A stretch of DNA of 64,000 nt from NIOZ-UU13 sp048635425 (GCA_048635425.1 JAIVYN010000001.1:4279-68278), one strand, 5' to 3'; shown: positions 42,638-52,114, counted from the stretch's first letter. Numbers and translations: made by a program. The notes: generated by a model not told the origin, from the sequence alone.

Positions 42638-42982
42638 TTAACAGGTCAGGTGCAGGGCGGCGGCAATTTTGACGTTGGTTTGCGATAGTTCATTAAATCG
42701 TTCGACGGCCCTGGCCGTATCAACCGCTTCCAACTGGATGTCCTCTTCCAGTAAAAAGTGGCGGGTCTCATTCGGGATTTTCATCAGCCCTGATGCACCG
42801 CAGCCGACTATTAACACGGTCGGCTTAGCTTTAATGACAGGCTGCAAATCCTCCGCAGATAACAGATGCCCTTGCTTTCTCCACCAGTTGGCCTGAACGA
42901 TTCCATCAAGAATTAAACAATCTTTACTGTAATCTACCCCGTCAATGACGATTTTGCCGAATTGATATGAATCGATGTGCAT
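42638..42982 (-). CDS. Mth938-like domain protein
   Basis: The 114-residue protein matches the Mth938/DUF498 family (NDUFAF3-like) with MHIDSYQFGKIVIDG, LIVGCGASGLMKIP and AVERFNELSQTNVKIAAALH. The family fold is known but its biochemical role in bacteria is not. It is convergent with pcm, 18 nt apart. Confidence 0.82.
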   Translation of the reverse strand: MHIDSYQFGKIVIDGVDYSKDCLILDGIVQANWWRKQGHLLSAEDLQPVIKAKPTVLIVGCGASGLMKIPNETRHFLLEEDIQLEAVDTARAVERFNELSQTNVKIAAALHLTC

Positions 42983-43207
42983 ATTTTTGCCTGACCTTTT
43001 TTTAATCTAATATTACACCCGTTCCATAAGTAACTTTACAACAGCATTCCATACATATAGCACAAAAGCGGTTGTGATGCTATATCTGTAAAATTTACCC
43101 TCTTGCCTTGAGTGTATAAATATGCTATCAAAAACCCATCTTTTATATCGGGTTTTTTATTGCTGTTACATCGGATTTTTTGGCTGTTATCAAATTTTTT
43201 GTCTATT

Positions 43208-44083
43208 ATGAACTCAAAGAAAACAGGCATACTGGCAATACTGGGGGCCAGTTTAATGTGGTCGCTGGAGCCTGTTTGTGCAAAACTGGCTTATACTAAC
43301 TCAGATTATCTTCAAACCTCCGCCATCAGGGCGATAGTTGTTGTTTTCACTGCCCTTTTATACGTTTTTTTAACAGGAAGAAAAAAGCTTAAGATTACCA
43401 AAAATCAGTTCTCAAAAATTCTTTATATTGCAATAGCCGGGACAATGATCGGGGATTTGTTGTACTTTTTTGCCTTAACGAAAATCTCCGTGCTTAATGC
43501 AGTCCTGATAGGTCATATGCAGCCAATCTTTGTTATTTTGATAGGGTTCTTTTTATTAAAGGAAGATAAGCTGACAAGATTTGATTACATCGGCATATTA
43601 ACTATGATAATTGCAGCCTTGTTTGTTACAACGAAGACGCCGGAAAATCTGTTTATGATAAAATTAGGCACGATGGGAGATATTTATGTGCTGTTGGCAA
43701 CGGCGGCCTGGGCAACAACGGCTATAGTAACGAGAAAATATCTCAGAGAGCTTAATGCCGGCGTTGTTACCTTTTATAGATATTTAATCGCCTCGGTGAT
43801 ATTTGTTGTTTACTTATCGCTCAAATCTTCGTTGGTTCTTTCCAATATCTATCAAATCCTGGTCGGTGTTGTAGTTGGGGTGGGAACCATACTTTATTAT
43901 GAAAGCATGAAGCGAATTAAGGCCGCTCAGGTTTGTTCTATGGAGCTTTCAACGCCCTTTTTCGCGACTGTTTTTGCTTTTTTGATTTTAAGAGAGGGCG
44001 TGACAGTTATGCAGATTTCAGGGATGGTACTATTATTTGTCGGAGTTTGCTTCTTATCCAAAAAAGAAGAGGCGTACTTTTAA
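43208..44083 (+). CDS. EamA/DMT superfamily transporter
   Basis: The 291-residue protein has ten predicted membrane helices in two EamA halves (GASLMWSLEPVCAKLAY in the first, ATAAWATTAIVTRKYL in the second). Such proteins export small metabolites or amino acids. ATG 43208 (MNSKKTGIL) starts at the domain; a frame from 43112 would add 32 residues but no ribosome site is clear for either. Confidence 0.85.
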   Translation: MNSKKTGILAILGASLMWSLEPVCAKLAYTNSDYLQTSAIRAIVVVFTALLYVFLTGRKKLKITKNQFSKILYIAIAGTMIGDLLYFFALTKISVLNAVLIGHMQPIFVILIGFFLLKEDKLTRFDYIGILTMIIAALFVTTKTPENLFMIKLGTMGDIYVLLATAAWATTAIVTRKYLRELNAGVVTFYRYLIASVIFVVYLSLKSSLVLSNIYQILVGVVVGVGTILYYESMKRIKAAQVCSMELSTPFFATVFAFLILREGVTVMQISGMVLLFVGVCFLSKKEEAYF

Positions 44084-44135
44084 ACGTGCTATAAAAGCAG
44101 GGCAGAGTTTTTCTCTTTGTGATGTTGTAAAAAAA

Positions 44136-44220
44136 CGGAGCAGGAGGGATTCGAACCCCCGTTACCTTTCGGTAAAACGGTTTTCAAGACCGTCGCCTTC
44201 AGCCGCTCGGCCACTGCTCC
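44136..44220 (-). tRNA. tRNA-Ser(TGA)
   Basis: Class II tRNA on the minus strand: acceptor GGAGCAG/CTGCTCC, D-arm GGCCGAGCGGCTGAAGGC, anticodon loop CTTGAAA with TGA, long variable arm TTACCGAAAGGTAA and T-arm GGGGGTTCGAATCCCTC. Discriminator G, CCA not encoded. Confidence 0.96.
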
Positions 44221-44244
44221 GGATTCTATAACCTATCTTGTGAA

Positions 44245-44267
44245 GGGACCCCACTTCGTGGGAACCC
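44245..44267. repeat. short hairpin repeat GGGACCCC/GGGAACCC, copy 2
   Basis: GGGACCCCACTTCGTGGGAA followed by CCC; same arms as the element at 30844-30866. Confidence 0.6.
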
Positions 44268-44435
44268 AAGCGTATCTCGTGTCTTGAATTACTCCTCAGC
44301 CCTTATGTAAACCGGCCTGTTGAGCAATTTTCCAACTATTTTATACAGAAAAGAAGATTTTGCAAGAAATTTTAGTAGAATTGATGCCTACATCGGTGTT
44401 TGGAAAAATATTTTTTAAATTATTTTACTTTTTAG

Positions 44436-44464
44436 TTGACATTGCATAGTTTGCATAACATAAT
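44436..44464 (+). promoter_or_regulatory. promoter of the padR operon
   Basis: TTGACA (44436-44441), a 17-nt spacer and CATAAT (44459-44464). A direct repeat TTGCATA lies in the spacer, and the near-palindrome ACATAATATGT spans the -10 region, a likely PadR operator. Confidence 0.6.
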
Positions 44465-44513
44465 ATGTTAAACAATGTATAATATCAATCTGTGGTTACA
44501 AAAGGAGAATTTT

Positions 44514-44855
44514 ATGAAATTTGAAAGTCAACTATTAAAGGGGATTGCACCGGTGGTCGTTCTGGAGATTCTCTCTCGCGGCCCAATGTACGGCTACGAG
44601 CTCAGCCAGGCCATCGAGCAGAGGAGCGGTGACATCCTGACCCTCGGCAAAGGAACGCTGTACCCGCTGCTGTACAATCTGGAAGCAAAAAAACTCGTTA
44701 AAGGCAAGTGGGAGAAGAACCAATCCAGCCGAAAGAGAAGGTATTACTCCATCACCAGCAAGGGCAAAGGCCAATTGGCAAAGCAAAAGGCACAGCTCAG
44801 GGAGCTGACGGCCGGCCTGAATCTCGTCTTCGGCGGAGCACTAACGCCGGCCTGA
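44514..44855 (+). CDS. PadR family transcriptional regulator
   Basis: The 113-residue winged-helix protein has GPMYGYELSQAIEQRSGD and LGKGTLYPLLYNLEAKKLV, the PadR recognition region. ATG 44514 has AGGAG 7 nt upstream and is preferred over 44475. A HAAS-domain membrane protein follows; PadR with such a partner is a common two-gene unit in which PadR represses the pair. Confidence 0.92.
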   Translation: MKFESQLLKGIAPVVVLEILSRGPMYGYELSQAIEQRSGDILTLGKGTLYPLLYNLEAKKLVKGKWEKNQSSRKRRYYSITSKGKGQLAKQKAQLRELTAGLNLVFGGALTPA

Positions 44856-44864
44856 CCTGTTTAT

Positions 44865-44897
44865 GTCATTCCTGCGCAAGCAGGAATCCATATCGGT
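44865..44897. repeat. hairpin repeat GTCATTCCTGC/GCAGGAAT
   Basis: CCTGC-GCAA-GCAGG (44871-44884) inside GTCATTCCTGCGCAAGCAGG (then AATCC), a widespread intergenic word. It lies between padR and its partner; the frame MSFLRKQES upstream of the true start comes from it. Confidence 0.7.
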
Positions 44898-44958
44898 CCC
44901 CACTTTTACCGGGCGTTTGTACAAAAAAATACGAACAACAGTAAGCGAGGTCAGCATT

Positions 44959-46782
44959 ATGGCAAAGGAAAATGGAGAAAGCGATTCACAAAATCTTCCC
45001 GCCAGTACAGTAGAGTTTATAAGGCGGGTTTTAAATAAGATGGGGTATCGCCGTAAGGTTCGTCAGGATGTGCAGGCAGAACTTACAGCGCATTTTGAAG
45101 ATGAGTTTAAGGACTGCAAGACTAATGAAGAGAAGGAACAGAAAGCTCAGCAGCTAATCACCGACTTTGGTGACCTGAAGTTGCTCGCTATTCTTTTACG
45201 CCGCGCCAAAAAACGCTGCCGACCCCTCTGGCGAACGGTGGTTGCGAGGACATTTCAAGTTGTCGGCGTGTTAATTTTATGCTTTATTCTTTACATTTTC
45301 TGGTTCTTGACCGGCAAGCCGGTTATTACCACAAACTACGTTGCCGAGCTAAATAACATGGTGCGACCGGTAGCTGATGAATCTCTAAATGCAGCTCCAT
45401 TGTACATCAAGGCGGTTGGTTTGTATGAAGAGCTGTCGGATGACTTTCTTCTTTTCTTCGCGCAGAATCAAAAGGCAATCATTGATGAGGAATTCACGCG
45501 GTTTGCAGATTTGTCCAGTAAAATTGATAGAGTGCTTTCAAATAGAAAACTTTTGAATTATCAGGAAGAAAGAAAAGATGTCCAGGACGAAGTGAACAGA
45601 GCTCTGTCCCGGTTTTTGGGAAAGAGATATGATGAGCTAACTGTTGAGCAAACGAATATAGCCGAAAGATGGCTCCAGGAGCACAACGATGCTCTGGAGC
45701 TTATTATTGAAGGCTCTCGAAGGCCATATTACTGGAGAGCATATGAAACCAAGACGGCGGCAGGCGGAATGATGGGTGTTCGTATGCCTAACCTTTCCGA
45801 GTTTCGTGGGTTGGCGCGTTCTCTGCGATTGCGAATTTGGTTAAATGCCGAGCAAGGTCGTTTCAAAGAGGCCTTTAACGATATAAAATCCTGTTATCGT
45901 TTTGGTCAACATCTCAGAGGGGATAAATTCTTTATTGAACAGCTTGTGGGAATAGCTCTTGAAGCATTATCCGCTCGAACTATTCGGGAAATTGTAGGCG
46001 GATATGAAATTGACTCGACGGTATTGGCGGACTTTCAGCGTGATTTTGAGCAGATTATCGCCGATGAAAACTTCACAATAAGCCTCAAGGCCGAGAAACT
46101 GATGATGTATGACGAGATACAAAGGTGTTTTACCTCTGACAGGATAGGCAAAGGGCATTTGTATGTGCCGAGATTCAGAAAGATAAGCGATATGTCCAGC
46201 AATTATGAAGGGGCGGGGGTTGAGCCTTTTATTTTGGATTTGGTGTATTCGGTGCCGTTTCTTTTCGGCCATCCGAACAAAGAGGAAACTTTAACATCAG
46301 TGAATGAACTTTATGATTATTATGAGCAGTTATCCCTGAAAACTGCTGCACAGATACACACGGACAGCGACGCCATAGACGATAAGTTAAACAAACTTTC
46401 CAGCGACAATATCTTGATAGGCATACTTACTCCGGCTATCAGAAGGATATTTGAAATAAGCAATCGACTTCCTACTGACGTTGGAGCTGCTTTGACAATG
46501 AGTGCGATATTCAGATACAATGGCGATACCGGCCGGTATCCACAGAATTTGAATCAACTGGTTACTGCTGGTTTCCTGAGGCAACTGCCGATAGACTCTT
46601 TCGGTGATAAGCCGATGGTTTACAGAAAAACTGATGACGATTTCATCCTATACAGCATTGGTCCTGATTTCAAAGATGACGGCGGCGTATCCGGTAAGGA
46701 CAGCAAAGGCCGAGTTAGACAGTGGAGAGACAATGGCGATACGGTCTTCTGGCCTCTGCCAAAACCACAGGTTAAGAAATAG
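44959..46782 (+). CDS. HAAS-domain membrane protein, PadR partner
   Basis: The 607-residue protein starts with a HAAS/permease-prefix helical domain (FIRRVLNKMGYRRKVRQDVQ to FGDLKLLAILL), then one membrane helix (VGVLILCFILYIFWFLTG) and a long soluble part with no known domain. The C-terminus has YSIGPDFKDDGG, similar to the GPDGKIGTKDD end of the protein at 24388. ATG 44959 (MAKENGES) is chosen because the upstream extension is repeat sequence. Likely controlled by PadR. Confidence 0.75.
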   Translation: MAKENGESDSQNLPASTVEFIRRVLNKMGYRRKVRQDVQAELTAHFEDEFKDCKTNEEKEQKAQQLITDFGDLKLLAILLRRAKKRCRPLWRTVVARTFQVVGVLILCFILYIFWFLTGKPVITTNYVAELNNMVRPVADESLNAAPLYIKAVGLYEELSDDFLLFFAQNQKAIIDEEFTRFADLSSKIDRVLSNRKLLNYQEERKDVQDEVNRALSRFLGKRYDELTVEQTNIAERWLQEHNDALELIIEGSRRPYYWRAYETKTAAGGMMGVRMPNLSEFRGLARSLRLRIWLNAEQGRFKEAFNDIKSCYRFGQHLRGDKFFIEQLVGIALEALSARTIREIVGGYEIDSTVLADFQRDFEQIIADENFTISLKAEKLMMYDEIQRCFTSDRIGKGHLYVPRFRKISDMSSNYEGAGVEPFILDLVYSVPFLFGHPNKEETLTSVNELYDYYEQLSLKTAAQIHTDSDAIDDKLNKLSSDNILIGILTPAIRRIFEISNRLPTDVGAALTMSAIFRYNGDTGRYPQNLNQLVTAGFLRQLPIDSFGDKPMVYRKTDDDFILYSIGPDFKDDGGVSGKDSKGRVRQWRDNGDTVFWPLPKPQVKK

Positions 46783-47184
46783 CGGCAGTTCAGAATTATA
46801 TAGCCAGGAAAAAATCTTCAAAAAACCCTCTATGGTTGGCAGCCTCAAAGCCGCTTGTCTCGGCGAAGGCCAAGCCGTAGCCAGGTAAGGCTTTGGGGAT
46901 GGTTTGTTGACGAGTATCGAGCATCAAGTATCGAGACAGGGAAATTCTTGAAATTCCTTTTCAAACTTCATATCATATCCTTCACAGACTGTCTTAGTGG
47001 GTAAAACTTACCCCAATTGGGTTTTTTATAACTTTAGTTCATTTTAGGCACTTTATCCGCCGCGGCGGATTTAGCTCACTTTAGGCACTTTTGTGATTAT
47101 CGGTTACTTTATATGTCTTCCGGATAGTCGTAGCATTAGAGTGCGCTGTGTACACAACTTTAAAATTTTTTAAAGGAGGTAACT
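46783..47184. other. intergenic stretch with heptamers and palindromes
   Basis: It holds four heptamers (GAGTATC, GAGCATC, AAGTATC, GAGACAG; 46912-46939), a GGGTAA/TTACCC hairpin with CCCAATTGGGTTTTTT (46999-47027, terminator-like), and a short member of the CTAAAGTG family (ACTTTAG/TTTTAGGCACTTTA, 47031-47092) around the perfect palindrome ATCCGCCGCGGCGGAT (47055-47070). Confidence 0.7.
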
Positions 47185-48669
47185 ATGAGTTCTTCAAGAT
47201 GTCCCTTAAAGTGCAGTTGTAATCACAATCTTAATCGGCGGCAATTTATACGCGGCTCAGCCGGATTAGTGGCGGGCTCTGTTTTGTTGCAGGGCTGTAA
47301 TACATTTTCTCCAGGGCCTATGGTAACACAGAGTCCCATCCGCGCATGCGGGCCGGCCTCAAAATATGTCCCAACAATCAAGGCAGCCTTCGTCCGGCGA
47401 AAAGAAGATTACGGAATGTGGTGGCCCGGCGCGGTCTATGACGGCCGGGCCGCAAGGCAAAAGTACACCGCGCAATTGGTGGAGACAGCCAGTATGCTTG
47501 GCATCAAACTCGATTTGCGTCCTGAACCCATTTATAGCCCCGCTGAGGCCGACGCCTGGCTGGCCGAGGCCAAGGCCGCTGAGGTCGATGGCCTGATGCT
47601 GGTGTTGCTGGACCGCCAACAGCACACCTGGCCCACAGCCCATAAGGCGGTCGATACCGGAATCCCGACGGTCATCTTTTCGCCACTGGGCACGTCGTTT
47701 ACCACCAACACAATCCGTCTGGCTGAGGCCTCCGGATGTGTGATTTATGCCACAAACGATTTCAGCCAGGCTGCTTACGGTATGAAGATGCTCTGTGCGG
47801 CGGCCAAGATGCGCCGAGCGCGCTGCGTTGTGCTCAAGGGTAAGAAACGTTACGATGCGCCGCTGGCGGATACGGGCATTACGCTGCGACACATCCCGGC
47901 CAAAACGTTCATCGATGAGTATAACCGAACAGAACAAGCGGAAGATATCATAGCTATGGCCGACGATTATATTCGCCGCGCTCGCAGGTTTACAGGCGCG
48001 ACTCGCAGGGACGTTATCAACGGCGTCAAGAGTTACTTCGTAGCCGGCAAAATTCTCGAAAACGAGCAGGCCGATGCGATAACGATGGATTGTCTCGGTG
48101 CCCTTGGCAAAATCGATGTGAGCCTGCCTTGTATCGCCTGGTCACGGATGAACGATGACGGCATACCCGCAGCCTGCGAGGCCGATTATGGCGCCGTCGC
48201 CTCACATATGATTGTGCAGTATTTGTTCGACCGTCCGGGATTTCAGCAGGACCCCGTGGCCGATACTTCCGACGATTCAATAATCGGTGCGCACTGCTGC
48301 TGTGCCACAAAGCTTAAGGGTTTCGACCATAGCCCCGAACCGTTCGATCTTGTGCATCACCACGGCAACCGGGACGCGGTGCCGCGCACTCTCTGGCGCA
48401 AAGGCCAGCGGGTAACGAGCATCGATTTACTACCTGGTAACGAGAAACAGAACCGTACAACAAGAATTCTCATCTCAGCCGGCACGGTCATTGAGAATAT
48501 GGACGTACCGCCCAGTGGCGGATGCGTCGTATCGGTCAAGGTCAAATTCGACGGCGACCAGGAAGTGCTCAGCTTCCCCGGCTTTCACCAGATATTCTTC
48601 TACGGCGACTACAAGCGCCAGCTCGTGGAGTTCTGCCGACTGTTCAACTTTGAAGCTCAGGTAGTCTGA
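47185..48669 (+). CDS. Tat-exported lipoprotein of unknown function
   Basis: The 494-residue protein has a twin-arginine signal (R18-R19 in NRRQFIRGSAGL) and a lipobox ending at C38 (LLQGC). Three more cysteines, C6, C10 and C12, lie ahead of the RR. The mature part resembles L-fucose/arabinose-isomerase-type folds in planctomycete hypothetical proteins (GMWWPGAVYDGR; CLGALGKIDVSLPCIAWSRM; EADYGAVASHMIVQYLFDRP), but no metal ligands can be assigned with confidence. AAAGGAGG upstream is a strong ribosome site. A terminator follows. Confidence 0.7.
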   Translation: MSSSRCPLKCSCNHNLNRRQFIRGSAGLVAGSVLLQGCNTFSPGPMVTQSPIRACGPASKYVPTIKAAFVRRKEDYGMWWPGAVYDGRAARQKYTAQLVETASMLGIKLDLRPEPIYSPAEADAWLAEAKAAEVDGLMLVLLDRQQHTWPTAHKAVDTGIPTVIFSPLGTSFTTNTIRLAEASGCVIYATNDFSQAAYGMKMLCAAAKMRRARCVVLKGKKRYDAPLADTGITLRHIPAKTFIDEYNRTEQAEDIIAMADDYIRRARRFTGATRRDVINGVKSYFVAGKILENEQADAITMDCLGALGKIDVSLPCIAWSRMNDDGIPAACEADYGAVASHMIVQYLFDRPGFQQDPVADTSDDSIIGAHCCCATKLKGFDHSPEPFDLVHHHGNRDAVPRTLWRKGQRVTSIDLLPGNEKQNRTTRILISAGTVIENMDVPPSGGCVVSVKVKFDGDQEVLSFPGFHQIFFYGDYKRQLVEFCRLFNFEAQVV

Positions 48670-48726
48670 TGATTCCGCTGTCGGTAGGACGGCCTAAAGT
48701 TTTTCGGCTTGTCTGGAAATAAAAAG

Positions 48727-48753
48727 CCGAGCAAGTTTTGTTTGCTTGCTCGG
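48727..48753 (+). terminator. hairpin after the Tat lipoprotein gene
   Basis: CCGAGCAAG (48727-48735) pairs with CTTGCTCGG (48745-48753) across a T-rich loop. No long T tract follows, but the reverse strand has CTTTTT after the stem, so it may also end the opposite-strand rpsU transcript. Confidence 0.55.
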
Positions 48754-48792
48754 ATTGAATGCGACTAAAAAAGTCTTTCGCGAAAGGAATTT

Positions 48793-48975
48793 TTATGGGG
48801 GGTGGTTTATAGTTCGCTGGGCTTTACGCATACGTCGGCGATTTTTTTCTGAGGGCTTTTCGTAATAGGCCATTCTCTTCATGTCTCTGATTAAACCCTC
48901 TTTTTCACACAGCTTCTTGAAGCGTCTGATCATTTGTTGGACTGATTCGCCTGCCCGCGATTTAACTTTCAGCAT
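48793..48975 (-). CDS. rpsU: 30S ribosomal protein bS21
   Basis: The 60-residue basic protein has the bS21 pattern VKSRAGESVQQMIRRFKKLC and a C-terminal YEKPSEKNRRRMRKA. A GGAAGG site lies upstream. It is monocistronic and divergent from hflX. Confidence 0.94.
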   Translation of the reverse strand: MLKVKSRAGESVQQMIRRFKKLCEKEGLIRDMKRMAYYEKPSEKNRRRMRKAQRTINHPP

Positions 48976-49279
48976 AAAAAAACAAACCTTCCTGTGCTTC
49001 TTATATCAGAAGCAATCACAAAACCACAATATACTTAATTCGTCAAAAATTGTTCGTTTCATTACTCTAAACCAGATTTTGTATTTTTTCAAGTCAAAAA
49101 ATGCTCACTGATAGTTTTTGTATAAAATGGCCTTTTCGCCCGATAAAATCCCAGTATTCTCCCCAAAAATCTGTAATTTTACCAAATTTTCAGGATTTCT
49201 TGAGAAATATGGGCAAATATGTTAAAATAAAGGGTCAATTACCTGCCTCCGCAGGCACAGGTTTGGAGGTATATTGTAG

Positions 49280-50593
49280 TTGGAGAAATTGCGTCAGACT
49301 CTGAGAGTCAGAAAAGAACGGGCGATTCTGGTCGCCGCTGTCCTCCGCGTCCCCGATGGGCCGGACGATTTGGCTGAGCTTACAGCCTTAGCTGAAAGTG
49401 CCGGCGCCGTTGTTGTGGACAGATTCCAGCAGAAAATCCGCAAGATAAATCCCGCCACATACATAGGCAAGGGCAAAGCCGACCAGCTTGCCGGCAGAGT
49501 CAGGCGATTCAAGGCCGACGTTGTGATATTTGATAATGACCTTTCCCCGGGCCAAATTCGCGAACTTGAAGAGATTGTCAAAATCAAGGTCCTCGACCGC
49601 AGCGAACTGATTTTGGACATATTCGCCACCAGGGCAAAGACCAGACAGGCCAAACTGCAGGTCGAGTTGGCCCAGTTGGAATATACATATCCCCGGTTGG
49701 CCCGTATGTGGTCGCACTTGGATAGCGTAGCGGGGGCAGGCGGGGGAACCGCTGCCGGCGCGGTCGGTGGTATCGGCACCAGAGGCCCGGGCGAACAGCA
49801 GTTGGAAATCGACCGGCGATTAGTCAGCAAAAGAATCACCGAGCTGAAACGCGAGCTTGTAAATATTGACAAGCGCAGGATTCGCGAGATTAACGCTCGA
49901 AAGGGATTGTTCAAAATCTGTCTCGTTGGTTATACCAATGCGGGCAAAAGCACGCTCCTGAACACACTTACAGATGCGGGGGTCCTTGTCGAGGACAGGC
50001 TCTTTGCAACACTGGACACGCGAACAAGAAAATGGACGCCGGCCAGAGGCGCCGATGTGGTGGTCAGCGATACAATTGGTTTTGTGAAAAATTTACCGCA
50101 TCAATTGGTCGCCTCGTTTAAGGCAACGCTCGAAGAGGCCGTCAATGCGGATTTGCTCCTGCATATCATAGATGTAGCCAATTCCGATACGCTAAAGCAA
50201 ATCGAATCTGTAAATAACGTTCTCAAAGAGATTGGCTGCGGCCAAAAACCGATTTTGGAAGTGTTTAACAAAGTCGATATTGTCAGAAAAATCGGCGACC
50301 TTGAGATGCTCCAAACGCTCTATCCCGATGCGGTATGTATATCAGCCAAAACCGGCTACGGCCTGGAGAAATTAAATGAAGCAGTCGCTGCAAGGTACAA
50401 AGGCACTGAGCTTCTGCTTCGGGTCGCCAGCAGCCAATCGAACGGCAAGGTCCAGAGTTTCCTGCGGGCGCACGGCCAAATTCTAAACGAGCAATACCAG
50501 GACAGCTCTGTTCTGATTGACGCCAAGCTCGGCCGAAACCAGCTCCCCGACCTAAAACGCCTGCACCCTGAAGCCATCGATATAATTGATTAA
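49280..50593 (+). CDS. hflX: GTPase HflX
   Basis: The 437-residue GTPase splits stalled ribosomes. The N-terminal HflX domain has KINPATYIGKGKADQL and GPGEQQLEIDRRL; the G domain has G1 VGYTNAGKST, G3 DTIGF and G4 NKVD. The start is TTG at 49280 with GGAGG 10 nt upstream. The 3' end is followed directly by a heptamer array. Confidence 0.93.
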   Translation: MEKLRQTLRVRKERAILVAAVLRVPDGPDDLAELTALAESAGAVVVDRFQQKIRKINPATYIGKGKADQLAGRVRRFKADVVIFDNDLSPGQIRELEEIVKIKVLDRSELILDIFATRAKTRQAKLQVELAQLEYTYPRLARMWSHLDSVAGAGGGTAAGAVGGIGTRGPGEQQLEIDRRLVSKRITELKRELVNIDKRRIREINARKGLFKICLVGYTNAGKSTLLNTLTDAGVLVEDRLFATLDTRTRKWTPARGADVVVSDTIGFVKNLPHQLVASFKATLEEAVNADLLLHIIDVANSDTLKQIESVNNVLKEIGCGQKPILEVFNKVDIVRKIGDLEMLQTLYPDAVCISAKTGYGLEKLNEAVAARYKGTELLLRVASSQSNGKVQSFLRAHGQILNEQYQDSSVLIDAKLGRNQLPDLKRLHPEAIDIID

Positions 50594-50679
50594 TGACGAT
50601 TGATTATTGATTATCGATAAGTTCGTGACCCGTCGCTCGTATTTAGTGATGCGTATTGAGTATATCGTATTGCGTGAAG
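50594..50679. repeat. two heptamer arrays after hflX
   Basis: TGACGAT, TGATTAT, TGATTAT, CGATAAG (50594-50621) begin right after the hflX stop. CGTCGCT, CGTATTT, AGTGATG, CGTATTG, AGTATAT, CGTATTG, CGTGAAG run 50631-50679. The second has the CGTATTG core used at 17058 and 29673. Confidence 0.85.
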
Positions 50680-51268
50680 ACTTTCGCTCCAAGTTACGAA
50701 ATTTGCTCGTGAAGCCCTTCGGACCGTTTGACTGTGCTCCCACCTTCGCTACTCTACTTCGCCGGAGGCTATGTAGAAACCAGCTACGGAGGGCAAGCAG
50801 GGCAGGCTTTGCTCAGGACAGGCTCTATAATTAGAGCTATCTGCGTGTTTGATGCGAAAAAAGTGGTGCCTGGAATGAAAACTGGTGAGCTAAGTCGTTG
50901 TCAAAAAAGAAGTAAAAAAAATTTTGGAATTTTGGTTTTTTGCTTATAGGTATCAGCGTATTTGATTGAAAACTTGCGGGTATTTTACCTATTTTGGCGC
51001 ATAAGGTCACACTTTCAACGTGCTTAGCCTTGCTTACTTTTCAAGTAAGTATCAGCGTATTTGATCGAAAATCGTGTCGTTCGATACTCGCGGTCTTTTG
51101 TGGAATCTGCTCATGCTTCTCGTCTTGGGTGTATTGTACGAACACGAGCAAATGCGGGGAAAAACTCTTGCAAGCTGTGACGATAATACGATAGAATGAG
51201 CCGGTCTCAAAAATCCAACTGGGCGTATGGCCTTATCAAAATGCTAACCAGATAACGGGAGGTTGAAT
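50680..51268. other. intergenic stretch with repeats
   Basis: No gene was recognised. A palindromic element rich in TTCGC and GCTACGGAGGGCAAGC words lies at about 50740-50830. A 22-nt direct repeat TATCAGCGTATTTGATYGAA (then AA) occurs at 50951-50972 and 51050-51071. GGGAGG at 51257 serves the esterase. Confidence 0.55.
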
Positions 51269-52114
51269 ATGAAGTGGATGCTCCGAAGTTTGATAATTAT
51301 TGCTTTTGCTCTTTGTGTTGCTCAGGCCTATGGCATTGAAGGCGTCGAAATTGTTCCGGATGTTGTTTACGGACATAAGCACGGCATGGCCCTGACATTC
51401 GATGTTTACAAGCCCAAACAGGAAGCCAATGGGGTGGGGATTCTGTTTATGGTCAGCGGCGGCTGGGTTTCCAGATGGCGTTCGCCGGAACAGAGCATGA
51501 GCTGGTTCAAGCCGATGTTAGACAAAGGCTTTACCGTATTTGCCGTACGTCACGGCAGCAGTCCGAAGTACGTGATTCCCGAAATTATCGAGGACGTACG
51601 CCGCAGCGTGCGTTTTATCCGCCTGCGGGCGAAGGATTTCGATGTTGACCCCGAGCGATTGGGTGTTGCCGGTGCCAGTGCCGGGGGACACTTGTCTTTG
51701 ATGCTGGGCACGACTTCCGACAATGGTGACCCCAACTCTAAGGATGAAGTTCTTCGCGTCAGCGACCGGGTTGCCGCCGTGGTGGCTTATTTTCCGCCCA
51801 CCGACATCCGTCCGTTGGTCAACAAGCTGCCCGATTACCCGGCCCTGAACTTCGAAGAAGAGAAGGCGGCGGCCTGTTCGCCTTTGTTGCATGTCTCAAA
51901 GGACGATCCGCCCACGCTGCTTATTCACGGGGACAAAGATGAGCTGGTACCGCTCGAACACAGCGAGAATATTCTCGCGGAATTCAAGAAACACAAAGTA
52001 ATTAGTGAGTTGCTGGTTATCAAGGGTGCCGGTCACGGCTTCCGGGGTGAAGACGGCAAGCGTGCCGCCGAGTCACTGGTGGCGTGGTTCGAAAAGCATT
52101 TGCTCAAGAAGTGA
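51269..52114 (+). CDS. exported alpha/beta hydrolase (acetylesterase-like)
   Basis: The 281-residue protein has a signal peptide (LIIIAFALCVAQAYG) and a serine-hydrolase fold of the BD-FAE/acetylxylan esterase kind: oxyanion segment MVSGGWVS, nucleophile GASAGG, acid in HGDKDELVPL and His in GAGHGF. It probably removes acetyl or feruloyl groups from polysaccharide outside the cytoplasm. ATG 51269 is chosen for GGGAGG 7 nt upstream. Confidence 0.87.
   Translation: MKWMLRSLIIIAFALCVAQAYGIEGVEIVPDVVYGHKHGMALTFDVYKPKQEANGVGILFMVSGGWVSRWRSPEQSMSWFKPMLDKGFTVFAVRHGSSPKYVIPEIIEDVRRSVRFIRLRAKDFDVDPERLGVAGASAGGHLSLMLGTTSDNGDPNSKDEVLRVSDRVAAVVAYFPPTDIRPLVNKLPDYPALNFEEEKAAACSPLLHVSKDDPPTLLIHGDKDELVPLEHSENILAEFKKHKVISELLVIKGAGHGFRGEDGKRAAESLVAWFEKHLLKK

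Noticed and set aside
44863..44958. N-terminal extension MSFLRKQES of the HAAS protein
   Set aside because: It is the translated GTCATTCCTGCG repeat; the ATG at 44959 has a ribosome site and starts the domain.
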